A program made the position numbers and the translations under genes. This document shows positions 51,375 to 60,504 of a stretch of 64,000 nt of DNA, piece by piece. Numbering within the stretch: the first letter of the stretch is position 1; every line of letters starts with the position of its first letter. Origin of the DNA: an uncultured Methanobrevibacter sp. (GTDB lineage: Archaea > Methanobacteriota > Methanobacteria > Methanobacteriales > Methanobacteriaceae); assembly GCA_900319985.1 (NCBI GenBank), contig ONQL01000002.1, positions 1 through 64,000 of the forward strand, given 5' to 3'. The notes below the pieces were generated by a model. It was not told the DNA's origin, did not search any database, and worked only from the letters and a program-made list of their open reading frames with translations.

Positions 51375-53096
51375 ATGAATGGAATAACTATATTACTTTG
51401 GATAACAATCGCCATAATAGCGATTATTGCAATTATAGTGGTTAAACTGCACTATAGAGGAGAAGAATTAGAAAAAGATGAAGGGTCAATAATTGAAGAC
51501 GCCGGAGGACTGAATAAAGTATTTTCTGCAGGACAAAGCATTTTATCTGGAAGTAATAATGAATCAAAATCCAATAATCCAACTAAACTTAATCAATCTA
51601 AAACTACCAAACCCGAAAATAAAACCCATTTATTTTCAGGAGCGCTTGAAGAACCTGTTTCACATGATGAACCTGTTACTTATGACGAACCAGTTGCCTA
51701 TGAAGAGCCTGTTGTCTATGAAGAACCTCAGATATCTGAAGTAGACCATAATAATTATAAAGATATAGAATACGAATCACAAAATCAAGTACTTGTTAAT
51801 TATGGAAATACTGTTGAAAAATTCCAAGAACCAATGAAACAAAGTCAGATAGATATTATGAACCAAAATAACACCCCTAAAAACGAAAAACATGAATTGA
51901 AAGATTTATTCACAATTGACGAACTAATTAAAGAATCGAAAAGAAAGGATAATGAAAGAGAAAAAGAAGCACATAAAAATGAAGAGGAAGACATTGAATT
52001 GACTCAACTTAAAGAAAGTATCAGACAACAGAAAAATGAAAAGAATATCGAAGAAATCATTGATGAAACTCCTGAAGAAACTATCCAAGACATTGTAAAT
52101 GAAACCGAAAGCGAAGAACAAACCAAAGAAAACATACAAGACATTGTAAATGAAACCAAAACCGAAAGTGAAGAAAAAACCGAAGAAAACATACAAGACA
52201 TTATAAGTAAAAGCAGTGAAGAAAGTGAAGAACAACAAGAAGCAAAAACCACTGATGAGATTAAAGACACACCAACAGAAGATCAAAAGATTGAAACTCC
52301 AACAGTCACATCACAGGATATTGAAGAAGCTATAAGCACTGCTGCTCAAGACAATAAGGAAGAAGTCAAAAACATTTCAGAAAGTAAAGACATAACTGAT
52401 GTTTTACTTAATGAAAAGGACAAAGATGAAAAAACTGAAGACGTTATTAAAGAACCAATTCTCAAAACTCCAACAAAAGTCAAGGAAGATAATAAATTCG
52501 CAACCTCTTCAAATGACAAAAATGTATTGGATGAATATGAAAATGATTTGGACTACAGAAAAGATTTAGCAAAAATCACAAATACAATTAAAGGTTCTAA
52601 AATATTCCAGGATGTAAAAGAAAAACTCAAACCTGAAATTGAAGAAGAAAATATTGTTGAACATACTGATGAACAAATTGAAGAAGACTTTATCAGAAAT
52701 GTTAATGAATATGAAGATGAATATGCACCAATCATTAATGAAACCCATGTGGATTATGAAGCGACATATGAAGATTATCATAGAGAAGATTATGAAGAAA
52801 CATTAAGACAAGAAAATACACGCAATGTATTCAATATGACCGAAACCGTTCCTCAAAGACAGGAAACTGCGAAACCGACAATGGATACCATTAAAGAAAA
52901 ACCTTCAAGGGACAACATAAAAATAAAAATAAACAATAACGAAATTGTTCTTAAAAAAGGTGATGAAATCATATTCAATCACCAAGGCGAAACCTATTCC
53001 AGCCAAGTTTATGGAATCCACGGTGATGATATTTCTGTAAGATACAGAAGAAAAAACATTGTTATTAAACCATCCGACGTAAAAAAGGTATACTGA
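51375..53096 (+). CDS. Membrane-anchored acidic repeat protein
   Basis: A 573-residue protein with an N-terminal membrane helix (about 5-24) and then a long, mostly disordered acidic region. Two repeats are visible: four copies of a five-residue unit of the type (D/E)EPV-Y near 90-115, and three copies of ENIQDIVNET-like units near 237-285. The C-terminal 65 residues look folded (NIKIKINNNEIVLKKGDEII, then YSSQVYGIHGDDISVRYRRK) and resemble a small SH3-like barrel. No enzyme motif is seen. It could tether or space the C-terminal domain at the inner membrane face. It is not recognised. Confidence 0.65.
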   Translation: MNGITILLWITIAIIAIIAIIVVKLHYRGEELEKDEGSIIEDAGGLNKVFSAGQSILSGSNNESKSNNPTKLNQSKTTKPENKTHLFSGALEEPVSHDEPVTYDEPVAYEEPVVYEEPQISEVDHNNYKDIEYESQNQVLVNYGNTVEKFQEPMKQSQIDIMNQNNTPKNEKHELKDLFTIDELIKESKRKDNEREKEAHKNEEEDIELTQLKESIRQQKNEKNIEEIIDETPEETIQDIVNETESEEQTKENIQDIVNETKTESEEKTEENIQDIISKSSEESEEQQEAKTTDEIKDTPTEDQKIETPTVTSQDIEEAISTAAQDNKEEVKNISESKDITDVLLNEKDKDEKTEDVIKEPILKTPTKVKEDNKFATSSNDKNVLDEYENDLDYRKDLAKITNTIKGSKIFQDVKEKLKPEIEEENIVEHTDEQIEEDFIRNVNEYEDEYAPIINETHVDYEATYEDYHREDYEETLRQENTRNVFNMTETVPQRQETAKPTMDTIKEKPSRDNIKIKINNNEIVLKKGDEIIFNHQGETYSSQVYGIHGDDISVRYRRKNIVIKPSDVKKVY

Positions 53097-53162
53097 ATAT
53101 CTTTTTTACAAAAAACACCACAAAACTAATTTTTTAAAAAAAAAAAAGATAAAGAAAAATAA

Positions 53163-53630
53163 TTATTCTTCTTTATTTAACTTATAACTTCCATTTTCAA
53201 CTATATATTTCGGAACTATTATTTTAAAAGAACGAATAACGTTTAAATAAAAGTCATCCAATTCTCTGTCAGCATAAGGATAGGTGTATTCAAAAATATA
53301 TAGGTTATTGTCTTCCACATATAAAAATTCATTACGGCGAATCTCATTTTCACCATCTGAAAATGAAGATACAATCATATAGTAAATATCATCATTAATA
53401 GGAATAAAATCAGAAGCTATCAAATTTATCTTATCATTATTTTCAATATTTTTTTCAATATCCTCTTTTATGCCGGGAAGTCCAACCAATGTGGGAGTGG
53501 TTGAAAATTTAATGGACATCGGGATTTTAGTATTCACCAGATACATGTCATTAAATTCGTCTTTTGTTGCAACAGGCTCAAAATCTTCAGGCATTGTTAA
53601 TCTTGAAAAACCATTTGAAAACATTGTCAT
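53163..53630 (-). CDS. Hypothetical protein
   Basis: A 155-residue soluble protein that starts MTMFSNGFSRLTMPEDFEP. Strand-rich segments (DIYYMIVSSFSDGENEIRRN, LYIFEYTYPYADRELDDFYL) suggest a PsbP/DUF1795-like alpha-beta fold, which is only a resemblance. It is eight bases downstream of gltX on the same strand and is probably co-transcribed. Confidence 0.5.
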   Translation of the reverse strand: MTMFSNGFSRLTMPEDFEPVATKDEFNDMYLVNTKIPMSIKFSTTPTLVGLPGIKEDIEKNIENNDKINLIASDFIPINDDIYYMIVSSFSDGENEIRRNEFLYVEDNNLYIFEYTYPYADRELDDFYLNVIRSFKIIVPKYIVENGSYKLNKEE

Positions 53631-53638
53631 TTTATCAC

Positions 53639-55309
53639 CTATTTATGTGCATAATAAAATATCAATTCATCATCTTTGATTTCATCAAGACGTGCAAAAC
53701 CAACTCTTTCGAATTGTACAACATTTCCGACTTCCAAATCTTTAAGTGCACCTTCACCAAGACCTGTTTTAGTTGAAGCATCATCCATAACTATTTTGAC
53801 ATTAACATTGTCCTCAACAGGTACCCACTGAATAATTCTGGCTTTAACACTTCTTGCATCTTCAAAAGAAGTGGAGTGATAAGATACATTATCACCATTA
53901 ATTTCAACATTAACAGCATCCATTAGTCTAAATATTCCATCTGAAATATCACGTTTTGCCAAATAAGCTTTTCCATCAAACGGCAATATCCTATTTCCCC
54001 TGTCCAAATGGTCTGCATGCAATGGCCTTTCAATATCAACCTTACCTCCATCATAATTTTCAACACTAATCAATTGAGGTTCTTCACAGAAGAAGTATCT
54101 GTTGGCAACAGGTTCCAAGAAGTTACGGTTCAAACCGTAAATCTTTTTCCAGCTGATAGCTGAATCTGCCATTTTAACACCTATTTCTGTGATTAGATTA
54201 TAAATTGTTCTTGGATCGATTCCTCTTCTTGCAATAGCTCTTAATGTACCGAGTCTTGGATCATCCCAACCGGAATATGTTCCATCTTCAATTCCCGCCA
54301 TTGCTTTAGAAGTACTGAGAGCAATATCTTCCATTTTAAGTCTTCCGTAATGGATGAATTCAGGCAAATCCCAACCCATATGGTCGTATAGATATTTCTG
54401 TTTCTCGCTGTTGGCTAAATGGTCTTTACCTCTTAAAACATGAGTCATACCCATCAAATGGTCATCGACAGCAACGGAGAAATTCATCATAGGATAAATT
54501 CTAAATTTATTGCCTAAACGTGGATGGGTTTCATCAACCAGCCTCATGGCAACCCAATCACGAATTGCAGGATTTTTATGAGCAATATCTGTTTTAACTC
54601 TAAGCACTGCATCGCCGGCTTTCATAGTATTGAATTTTTCCCACAATTCAAGGTTTTCTTCAACACTGTTGTCCCTGCAAGGGCAAGCCTGACAGTTATC
54701 CTTAAGCTCTTTGAATGTAGCACCATCACAGGTACACATATAAGCTGCGCCTTTTTCAATCAATTGGCGAGCATAATCATAATAAATTTCAAATCTATCA
54801 GATTGATAAACAATTTCATCAGGTTTAATTCCCAGCCATTCCAAATCTTCAGGTATCATTTCATAAGCCGGTTCAAATACTCTTTTAGGGTCAGTGTCTT
54901 CCACCCTTAAAATTAACTTCCCATTATGTCTTTTAACATATTCAGCATTTGGAACGGCTGCCCTTGAATGGCCGATATGTAATGGGCCACTTGGATTTGG
55001 AGCAAAACGTAAAACAATATTCTCATGAGTTCCCGGAAGTTCTTGGAGTCCCACCTCTTTAGCCTTAGGTTTTTTATCTTCTACTTCAACACCATATTTT
55101 TCCATTTCAGAACTTTGTTCTTCAGGAGATAATGAATTTACTTTTGCTACAATTTTACCAGCCAGCGGACCAATTTCTTTTGCTTTGCTTCTGAGTTCAG
55201 GTTCGTTTGACATGATTGAACCCATTACAGCACCGGGATTAGCACTTCCCTTATGTTTAGCTGCATTCAATAAAGCATGTTTATAAACAATCTCTTCTAA
55301 ATCATTCAT
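53639..55309 (-). CDS. gltX: Glutamyl-tRNA synthetase, archaeal type
   Basis: A 556-residue class I synthetase. The HIGH motif is in NPSGPLHIGHSRAAVPNAEY near 110-129, and the KMSKS equivalent is in MEDIALSTSKAMAGI. Four cysteines in MCTCDGATFKELKDNCQACP may bind zinc. The N-terminal 95 residues are helical. The C-terminal barrels are of the archaeal/eukaryotic GluRS type. In methanogens this enzyme also charges tRNA-Gln with Glu before GatDE acts, which is established for the group. Confidence 0.96.
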   Translation of the reverse strand: MNDLEEIVYKHALLNAAKHKGSANPGAVMGSIMSNEPELRSKAKEIGPLAGKIVAKVNSLSPEEQSSEMEKYGVEVEDKKPKAKEVGLQELPGTHENIVLRFAPNPSGPLHIGHSRAAVPNAEYVKRHNGKLILRVEDTDPKRVFEPAYEMIPEDLEWLGIKPDEIVYQSDRFEIYYDYARQLIEKGAAYMCTCDGATFKELKDNCQACPCRDNSVEENLELWEKFNTMKAGDAVLRVKTDIAHKNPAIRDWVAMRLVDETHPRLGNKFRIYPMMNFSVAVDDHLMGMTHVLRGKDHLANSEKQKYLYDHMGWDLPEFIHYGRLKMEDIALSTSKAMAGIEDGTYSGWDDPRLGTLRAIARRGIDPRTIYNLITEIGVKMADSAISWKKIYGLNRNFLEPVANRYFFCEEPQLISVENYDGGKVDIERPLHADHLDRGNRILPFDGKAYLAKRDISDGIFRLMDAVNVEINGDNVSYHSTSFEDARSVKARIIQWVPVEDNVNVKIVMDDASTKTGLGEGALKDLEVGNVVQFERVGFARLDEIKDDELIFYYAHK

Positions 55310-55529
55310 TTAATCATCACATTTAATCAATTAAAAAAATAAGCAACAAATAGTTTGACCTACTTGTTATTCAACAATAATACTTTGAAATTCAATATAA
55401 AAATAGTTAATGTTTTTTTAGAAAATAGGAAATCATGCATTGAAAAAATTAAATATAAATAAAATCTTAAATAATATTGAGAGTTGTTATAAAAAAATAG
55501 GAGTTAGATAAAAAACTTAGGTCGATATA

Positions 55530-56534
55530 ATGAGTGATGCCATCCAAGAAGCAAAACAACTAATTGAGGAAGGAAATTATAAAGATGCTGTAAAAATAGC
55601 CAGAAAAAGGCATGGAAAAGATGATATTGATTCCTACTTAAGTATTCTAGACATATTAATTGAAAAAGAGTACCTGCCTGCACTAGAAGAAAAGGGAATG
55701 TATTACCAGTACTATGACCCGAACCATGATAACAACGATTATGGTGAAAAATATTTTGATGAATACCTTCAAAAACAGCCAAAATCGATTAATGTGTTAT
55801 GTGACAAATCGATGTCGCTTTTCAATAAAGGAAAACTTGATGAGGCATTGGCGTATATTGATAAAGCCTATGAAAAATATAATACCTATTCTAAAATCGA
55901 AAAGCCTAGAATTTCAAAAAAAGAAGTTAAAATGAGCAAAATCGAACTTTTAATTCAGGCAAATGAATATAAAAATGCATTAACCGAACTTGACAAATAC
56001 GAAACACAATACGGCACCGATAAAAAACTGGACTTATACAAAGGCCAGATGCTTCAGAAAAACGGTAAAAACGAAGAGGCACTGGAGTATTTGGAAAAAT
56101 CTTTAAGTGATGAGCACACAATGATTGGCCTTAATGCAAAAGCAGATGCATTATACAAACTTGGAAGATATGATGAGGCACTGCATGACTTCAACCAATG
56201 CATCCAATATGAAAAACAAGCCGGTGACGATTTAGAGCTTATAACTAATTTTAATTATAAGGCAGCATTTTGCTGTGTAAAACTTGGGGACAATCAGGAA
56301 GCTATCAAGCATCTCAACAAAACAATCAACATGTTAAATGAGCATGGACGTCTTCCAAAAGATTTGGAATCAATTTATCAAAAATGTTCATTTAAAAAAG
56401 ATGAGCTGATGAAACAAGGAGACGTTGAAGACCAGGAATTCAAAAAAACTAAATTCATATCCTCAAAATATGCCATTTATGCATTAATTATTATCATGAT
56501 ACTATATATCATATTAAAAATATTTGGTTATTAA
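55530..56534 (+). CDS. TPR-repeat protein with C-terminal membrane anchor
   Basis: A 334-residue protein with tetratricopeptide-like helices along its length, clearest at DLYKGQMLQKNGKNEEALEY, AKADALYKLGRYDEALHDFN and KAAFCCVKLGDNQEAIKHLN (about 170-275). A single hydrophobic helix occupies about 311-330 (KYAIYALIIIMILYIILKIF), so it is tail-anchored with TPRs in the cytoplasm. It probably acts as a protein-interaction scaffold. Its stop almost touches the start of the aldo/keto reductase. Confidence 0.82.
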   Translation: MSDAIQEAKQLIEEGNYKDAVKIARKRHGKDDIDSYLSILDILIEKEYLPALEEKGMYYQYYDPNHDNNDYGEKYFDEYLQKQPKSINVLCDKSMSLFNKGKLDEALAYIDKAYEKYNTYSKIEKPRISKKEVKMSKIELLIQANEYKNALTELDKYETQYGTDKKLDLYKGQMLQKNGKNEEALEYLEKSLSDEHTMIGLNAKADALYKLGRYDEALHDFNQCIQYEKQAGDDLELITNFNYKAAFCCVKLGDNQEAIKHLNKTINMLNEHGRLPKDLESIYQKCSFKKDELMKQGDVEDQEFKKTKFISSKYAIYALIIIMILYIILKIFGY

Positions 56535-56535
56535 A

Positions 56536-57543
56536 ATGAGACTTGGAAAAACTAATTTAGAAGTAAATAAAAACGGATTTGGAGCGTTGCCTATTCAAAG
56601 ATGCAGCGTAGAGGAATCAACAGAAATTCTTCAAAAAGCATGTGAAAACGGAATAAACTTTTATGACACAGCACATTTTTACACAGACAGTGAAGAAAAA
56701 ATGGGCATAGCATTGGAGGATGTTCGTGAAAATATCTACATTGCAAGCAAAACTGCAGCTGAAACTCCAGAAGTATTTTGGAGCGATCTGGAAACATCCC
56801 TTAAAAGTCTGAAAACAGATTATCTGGATTTATATCAGTTCCACAACATTTCATTTGTTCCAAAGGAAAACGATGAAGTGTTTAAAGCAATGATGCAGGC
56901 AAAAGAAGACGGAAAGATACGTCACATAGGAATTACAACCCATAAAATTACACATGCCCATGAAGCAATAGAAACAGGCCTTTATGAAACTTTGCAATAC
57001 CCATTCTCATATTTAAGTGGAAAAGAGGAATTGGATCTTGTTGAAAAATGTAAAAAATTAGATGTTGGTTTTATAGCAATGAAAGCCATGGGTGGTGGAT
57101 TGATTAGTAATTCCAAAGCCAGTTTTGCATTTTTAAATCAATTTGATAATGTTTTGCCGATTTGGGGAATTCAAAAAATTTCAGAACTGGATGAATTTTT
57201 ATCATATGATAAAAATACAATTTTAGATGAAAAATTACAGGCAGAAATCGCAAACGACAAAAAGGAATTAGGAGAAGATTTCTGCAGAGGATGCGGCTAT
57301 TGTATGCCTTGCCCAGAAGGGATTGAAATAAGTATCTGTGCAAGAATGTCCCTTTGGGTTAGAAGATTTCCAACCGAACCACATTTAACTGAGGAATGGC
57401 AGGAAAAAATGGCAGGAACCGAAAATTGCATTGAATGTTACAGCTGCGTTGACAACTGCCCTTATGAATTAGATATTCCAAGACTGCTTAAGGAAAACTA
57501 TGAAGACTACAAAAATATCCTATCCGGAAAAACCAAGGTGTGA
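56536..57543 (+). CDS. Aldo/keto reductase with C-terminal 4Fe-4S domain
   Basis: A 335-residue oxidoreductase. The TIM-barrel part starts MRLGKTNLEVNKNGFGALPI and has the catalytic Asp-Tyr region INFYDTAHFYTDSEEKMG. The C-terminal 80 residues contain two cluster motifs, CRGCGYCMPCP near 254 and CIECYSCVDNCPY near 302, giving two 4Fe-4S clusters. Such proteins are common in anaerobes and probably link NAD(P)H or ferredoxin electrons to a carbonyl substrate, unknown here. The methyltransferase gene follows with overlapping signals. Confidence 0.9.
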   Translation: MRLGKTNLEVNKNGFGALPIQRCSVEESTEILQKACENGINFYDTAHFYTDSEEKMGIALEDVRENIYIASKTAAETPEVFWSDLETSLKSLKTDYLDLYQFHNISFVPKENDEVFKAMMQAKEDGKIRHIGITTHKITHAHEAIETGLYETLQYPFSYLSGKEELDLVEKCKKLDVGFIAMKAMGGGLISNSKASFAFLNQFDNVLPIWGIQKISELDEFLSYDKNTILDEKLQAEIANDKKELGEDFCRGCGYCMPCPEGIEISICARMSLWVRRFPTEPHLTEEWQEKMAGTENCIECYSCVDNCPYELDIPRLLKENYEDYKNILSGKTKV

Positions 57544-57545
57544 AT

Positions 57546-58361
57546 ATGAAGCAGTGCATTGAAAATCCCAACGACCTGAAATGGGAAGAATTTTGGGCTG
57601 AAAAATTAGAAAGCAAAATAGATAAGGACTGGGATAAGGCAGCACCCGGTTTCTTCAAAAGGACCAGAAAAGAGGACTATCAAATCGCATTATTCGATAT
57701 GTTAAAACTTGATGAAAATGACAGCGTATTGGATGTGGGATGTGGTGAAGGGTCAATAACCATACCTTTAGCTAAAAAAGTAAAAAAAGTAACTGGAATC
57801 GATTCATCACCGAAAATGCTCGAATATTTGGAAAAAAGAGCAAAGGAAAATGACATTGAAAATATTGAAACAATACTAAAACCTATTGAAGAAATTGAAT
57901 ATGATGAAATTGGAGACATGGATGTTGTTGTCTGTTCAAGGTCATTAAATGGAATTATCCCAATTAAAGAAGTCTTAACACAACTCAATGAAATTGCAAA
58001 TAAATATGTTTTCATAACCATTTTTGGGCCTGAAAATAAAAAAATCGAAAAAGATTTCGATGCAGAAATAGGCAAGAAAACAGAAGACTTTCCGGATTAC
58101 AACTATTTTTTCAACATACTTTTCAATATGGGCATCTATGCAAATATCGAAAGATTTGACTTGAATAACTACCGTGAATATGACAGCATTGAAGAAGCTA
58201 TGGACAACGGTAAGTTTAGACTTGATTTATACTCAGACGATGAAAAAGAATTATTAAAGAAATATCTGGAAAGAATCCTTACTTATGATGAAGATACCAA
58301 AAAATACTATAATGTCAAGGATAAGGCTGACTGGATAATGATTTGGTGGAAAAAAAGTTAA
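57546..58361 (+). CDS. Class I SAM-dependent methyltransferase
   Basis: A 271-residue methyltransferase. The SAM loop VLDVGCGEGSITIPLAKKVK is near 60, followed by GIDSSPKMLEYLEKRA and VVVCSRSLNGI. The C-terminal half is helical. It begins MKQCIENPNDLKWEEFWAEK and includes KAAPGFFKRTR, which is common in methanogen methyltransferases of unknown substrate. The ATG is used, with AAGGTG upstream; a GTG six bases earlier is the alternative. It is coupled to the reductase upstream. Confidence 0.85.
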   Translation: MKQCIENPNDLKWEEFWAEKLESKIDKDWDKAAPGFFKRTRKEDYQIALFDMLKLDENDSVLDVGCGEGSITIPLAKKVKKVTGIDSSPKMLEYLEKRAKENDIENIETILKPIEEIEYDEIGDMDVVVCSRSLNGIIPIKEVLTQLNEIANKYVFITIFGPENKKIEKDFDAEIGKKTEDFPDYNYFFNILFNMGIYANIERFDLNNYREYDSIEEAMDNGKFRLDLYSDDEKELLKKYLERILTYDEDTKKYYNVKDKADWIMIWWKKS

Positions 58362-58367
58362 AAGAAA

Positions 58368-58484
58368 TTATTCATTAATTTCTTCAAAATATTCTGGACC
58401 CACATCACATAATGGGCAAACGTAATCTTCAGGCAATTCATCGCCCTCATACACATAATCACAAACTTTACATCGCCATGCCAT
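58368..58484 (-). CDS. Very short rubredoxin-like protein
   Basis: A 38-residue ORF: MAWRCKVCDYVYEGDELPED then YVCPLCDVGPEYFEEI and a short end. Two CXXC pairs (C5/C8 and C23/C26) are set in the rubredoxin CKVCDYVYEG and CPLC contexts. At 38 residues it is much shorter than classic rubredoxin (about 52) and resembles the rubredoxin-like domains attached to rubrerythrin or desulfoferrodoxin. AGGTGATAG precedes the ATG. It follows the Hcp and cupin genes on the same strand and could be their electron donor. Confidence 0.85.
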   Translation of the reverse strand: MAWRCKVCDYVYEGDELPEDYVCPLCDVGPEYFEEINE

Positions 58485-58534
58485 TCTATCACCTATCAAA
58501 ATTTTAAAAAAAAATAAAAAATAATAAAATGAAT

Positions 58535-58864
58535 TTAATCACTTTTTATCATGGTTAAAATCATTTTAAAAGGACTGTTTACAGCCTGAAGTGCATGTGG
58601 CTCATTAGCAGGCATGATAATAATCTCACCTGCATTAACAGTGTGTTTTACACCAGAAATTGTAATTTCAGCTTCACCATCTATTATTTGAACCATCGCA
58701 TCAAAAGGAGCTGAATGTTCAGACAAACCCTGACCTTGATCAAAGGCAAAGAATGTTACTGTACCTAACTCTTTCTTGATTACTTCACGGCTCACTACAC
58801 TATCAGCTTGATAATCCAATAGGAATTGGATATTTAAAGCTTTCGCTTTAATATCATCGCTCAC
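58535..58864 (-). CDS. Cupin-domain protein
   Basis: A 109-residue single-domain cupin. The metal-site patterns are GLSEHSAPFDAMVQIIDGEA near 55-74 (cupin motif 1) and PANEPHALQAV near 89-99 (motif 2). The fold is otherwise a small beta barrel. It lies three bases downstream of hcp, so it is translated with it. Cupins next to Hcp are frequent in anaerobes; the biochemical role is not established. Confidence 0.9.
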   Translation of the reverse strand: MSDDIKAKALNIQFLLDYQADSVVSREVIKKELGTVTFFAFDQGQGLSEHSAPFDAMVQIIDGEAEITISGVKHTVNAGEIIIMPANEPHALQAVNSPFKMILTMIKSD

Positions 58865-58867
58865 AAG

Positions 58868-60175
58868 TTATTCCCCCATAATTGTTTTAATATCTGCAAT
58901 TGCATCCCCGGATGTTGGAGTCAGGTTGTAATTTCCAACCAATACATTGAGAATGTCATCATTACACCATGCAGGAAGTACAGGTCCAATCCACATATCA
59001 GTTTTTCCTAAGTATAACAATGCCCAAAGCACAGCTGCAGCTTTTTGTTCCATCCAACTGAGTACAATTGTTAAAGGCAATTCGTTCAATTCCATGTCAA
59101 ATAATTCGCATAATGCAAGTGCAACATCAACAGCAACAATAGTATCATTACATTGACCCACATCCAAGAGTCTTGGAATTCCTTCAATGTCTCCTAAATC
59201 CAAGTCATTGAATTTGTATTTACCGCATGCTAAAGTTAAGATAACAGTATCTTCAGGCAAGTTTTGTACGAATTCCCTGTAGTAGTCATTGTGTTTTGCT
59301 GCTTTGTCACATCCGCCCACTACAAAGAATCTTCTGATTTTACCTTCTTCAACTAATTTTTTGATTGCATCAGCATGTTCCACAATAGCTCCTGCACTCC
59401 AACCAGTAGTGATAGTGGTTAATTCTTCAGGTTCTAAAGATCCGAGAGATTTAGCACATTCGATTACTTCTGAAAAATCATAATCCTCAATGGTTTTTAC
59501 CCCTTCAAGTTTTGCTACATCCATAGTGAACATTCTTTCTTTGTATGCATCAAGTGCAGGCAATACACAGTTACTGGTTCCAACAATAGCGGCATTGTAT
59601 TTTTTAAAGACTGTTCTTTGATCATGCCATGCTCCGCCTAATTGACCAGCCAAATTTTCGTATTTGTTGAGTCCAGGGTATCCGTGAGCAGGCAACATTT
59701 CAGAGTGAGTATAAACTTTAATGTCGGTTCCTTCCACCTGTTTCAATAATTCTTCAAGTGCTTTTAGGTCGTGACCGGTTACAATAATTGCAGGTCCTTC
59801 CTGTGCACCTACTTTAACTTCTACATGTTGTGGTTCACCATAAGCAGCGATGTGAGCATCTTTTAATAATCTCATTACAGCTACGCTTTTTTCACCTGCT
59901 TCTAATGCAAGTGCCACAAGATCATTTACATCAAAGTTGACATTAGTTAATGTTGTGTATAATCCTTTGGTTAAAAATGCATCAATTTCTTTATCATATG
60001 CGCCTAAAACGTTTGCATTGTAGTTGTATGCACTAATTCCTTTCATTGTAAATATCAAGTTATCCTGAAGTCTTGCAACTGTTGGTTTTTTACCACAAAC
60101 TCCACTTACTGTACAACCAGTACCTTTAGCGGTCTGGGAACATTGATAACAAAACATATCTAATCCGTCTGCCAT
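58868..60175 (-). CDS. hcp: Hybrid-cluster protein (hydroxylamine reductase)
   Basis: A 435-residue short (class III-type) Hcp that reduces hydroxylamine or NO and protects against nitrosative and oxidative stress. The N-terminal cluster motif is CYQC, then C after eight residues and C after five (TVSGVC). Hybrid-cluster ligands are in the VIVTGHD, GTSNCVLPALD, LACGKYKFND and GQCNDT segments. GAGGT precedes the ATG. It heads an operon with the cupin and rubredoxin genes, next to a TrmB regulator on the other strand. Confidence 0.95.
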   Translation of the reverse strand: MADGLDMFCYQCSQTAKGTGCTVSGVCGKKPTVARLQDNLIFTMKGISAYNYNANVLGAYDKEIDAFLTKGLYTTLTNVNFDVNDLVALALEAGEKSVAVMRLLKDAHIAAYGEPQHVEVKVGAQEGPAIIVTGHDLKALEELLKQVEGTDIKVYTHSEMLPAHGYPGLNKYENLAGQLGGAWHDQRTVFKKYNAAIVGTSNCVLPALDAYKERMFTMDVAKLEGVKTIEDYDFSEVIECAKSLGSLEPEELTTITTGWSAGAIVEHADAIKKLVEEGKIRRFFVVGGCDKAAKHNDYYREFVQNLPEDTVILTLACGKYKFNDLDLGDIEGIPRLLDVGQCNDTIVAVDVALALCELFDMELNELPLTIVLSWMEQKAAAVLWALLYLGKTDMWIGPVLPAWCNDDILNVLVGNYNLTPTSGDAIADIKTIMGE

Positions 60176-60219
60176 AATAATAACCTCATTTTTTTGTTAA
60201 TTATAAATTACAAAAAGAA

Positions 60220-60231
60220 TGTATATAAACA
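60220..60231 (-). promoter_or_regulatory. Candidate TATA box of the hcp operon
   Basis: Minus-strand reading GTTTATATAC about 50 bases before the hcp ATG. The region continues toward the decayed TrmB copy, so it may be a divergent regulated promoter. Confidence 0.5.
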
Positions 60232-60295
60232 TTTTGTCACTATTCAAGGGTAAAAAGTAGTAATAAATATATATCATGAAAAAAATAATAAAATT

Positions 60296-60466
60296 ATGGA
60301 CGAGAATATATCTGTTTTAAAAGGATTAGGACTTACAATGTATGAAGCTCAAGCATATTTAACACTCACATCATTAATTTCATCGACAGCAAGCGAAGTG
60401 GCTGAAAATCAGGCATTCCTCGCAGTAAAATATATGATATTCTAATCTTAAAACCCTACAAAAAAT
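60296..60466 (+). pseudogene. Decayed N-terminal copy of a TrmB-family regulator
   Basis: It reads MDENISVLKGLGLTMYEAQA, then YLTLTSLISSTASEVAE, and stops at 60443-60445. It matches the intact neighbour almost residue for residue. After AVE-like positions the frame breaks; adding one A to the run before TCAGGC restores SGIPRSKIYDIL, matching the intact DIPRSKIYDVL. The next frame ends at once. Only the first helix-turn-helix half survives, so it is a tandem duplicate that has been frameshifted and deleted. Confidence 0.85.
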
Positions 60467-60504
60467 GCTAATTTGTAATACTTATTAAATAAAAAGGTAA
60501 TACT

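Noticed and set aside
51924..52286. A Phe-rich minus-strand frame opposite the repeat protein
   Set aside because: It is the antisense of Glu/Lys-rich codons (GAA, AAA), which automatically read as Phe and Ser; it is not a membrane protein.
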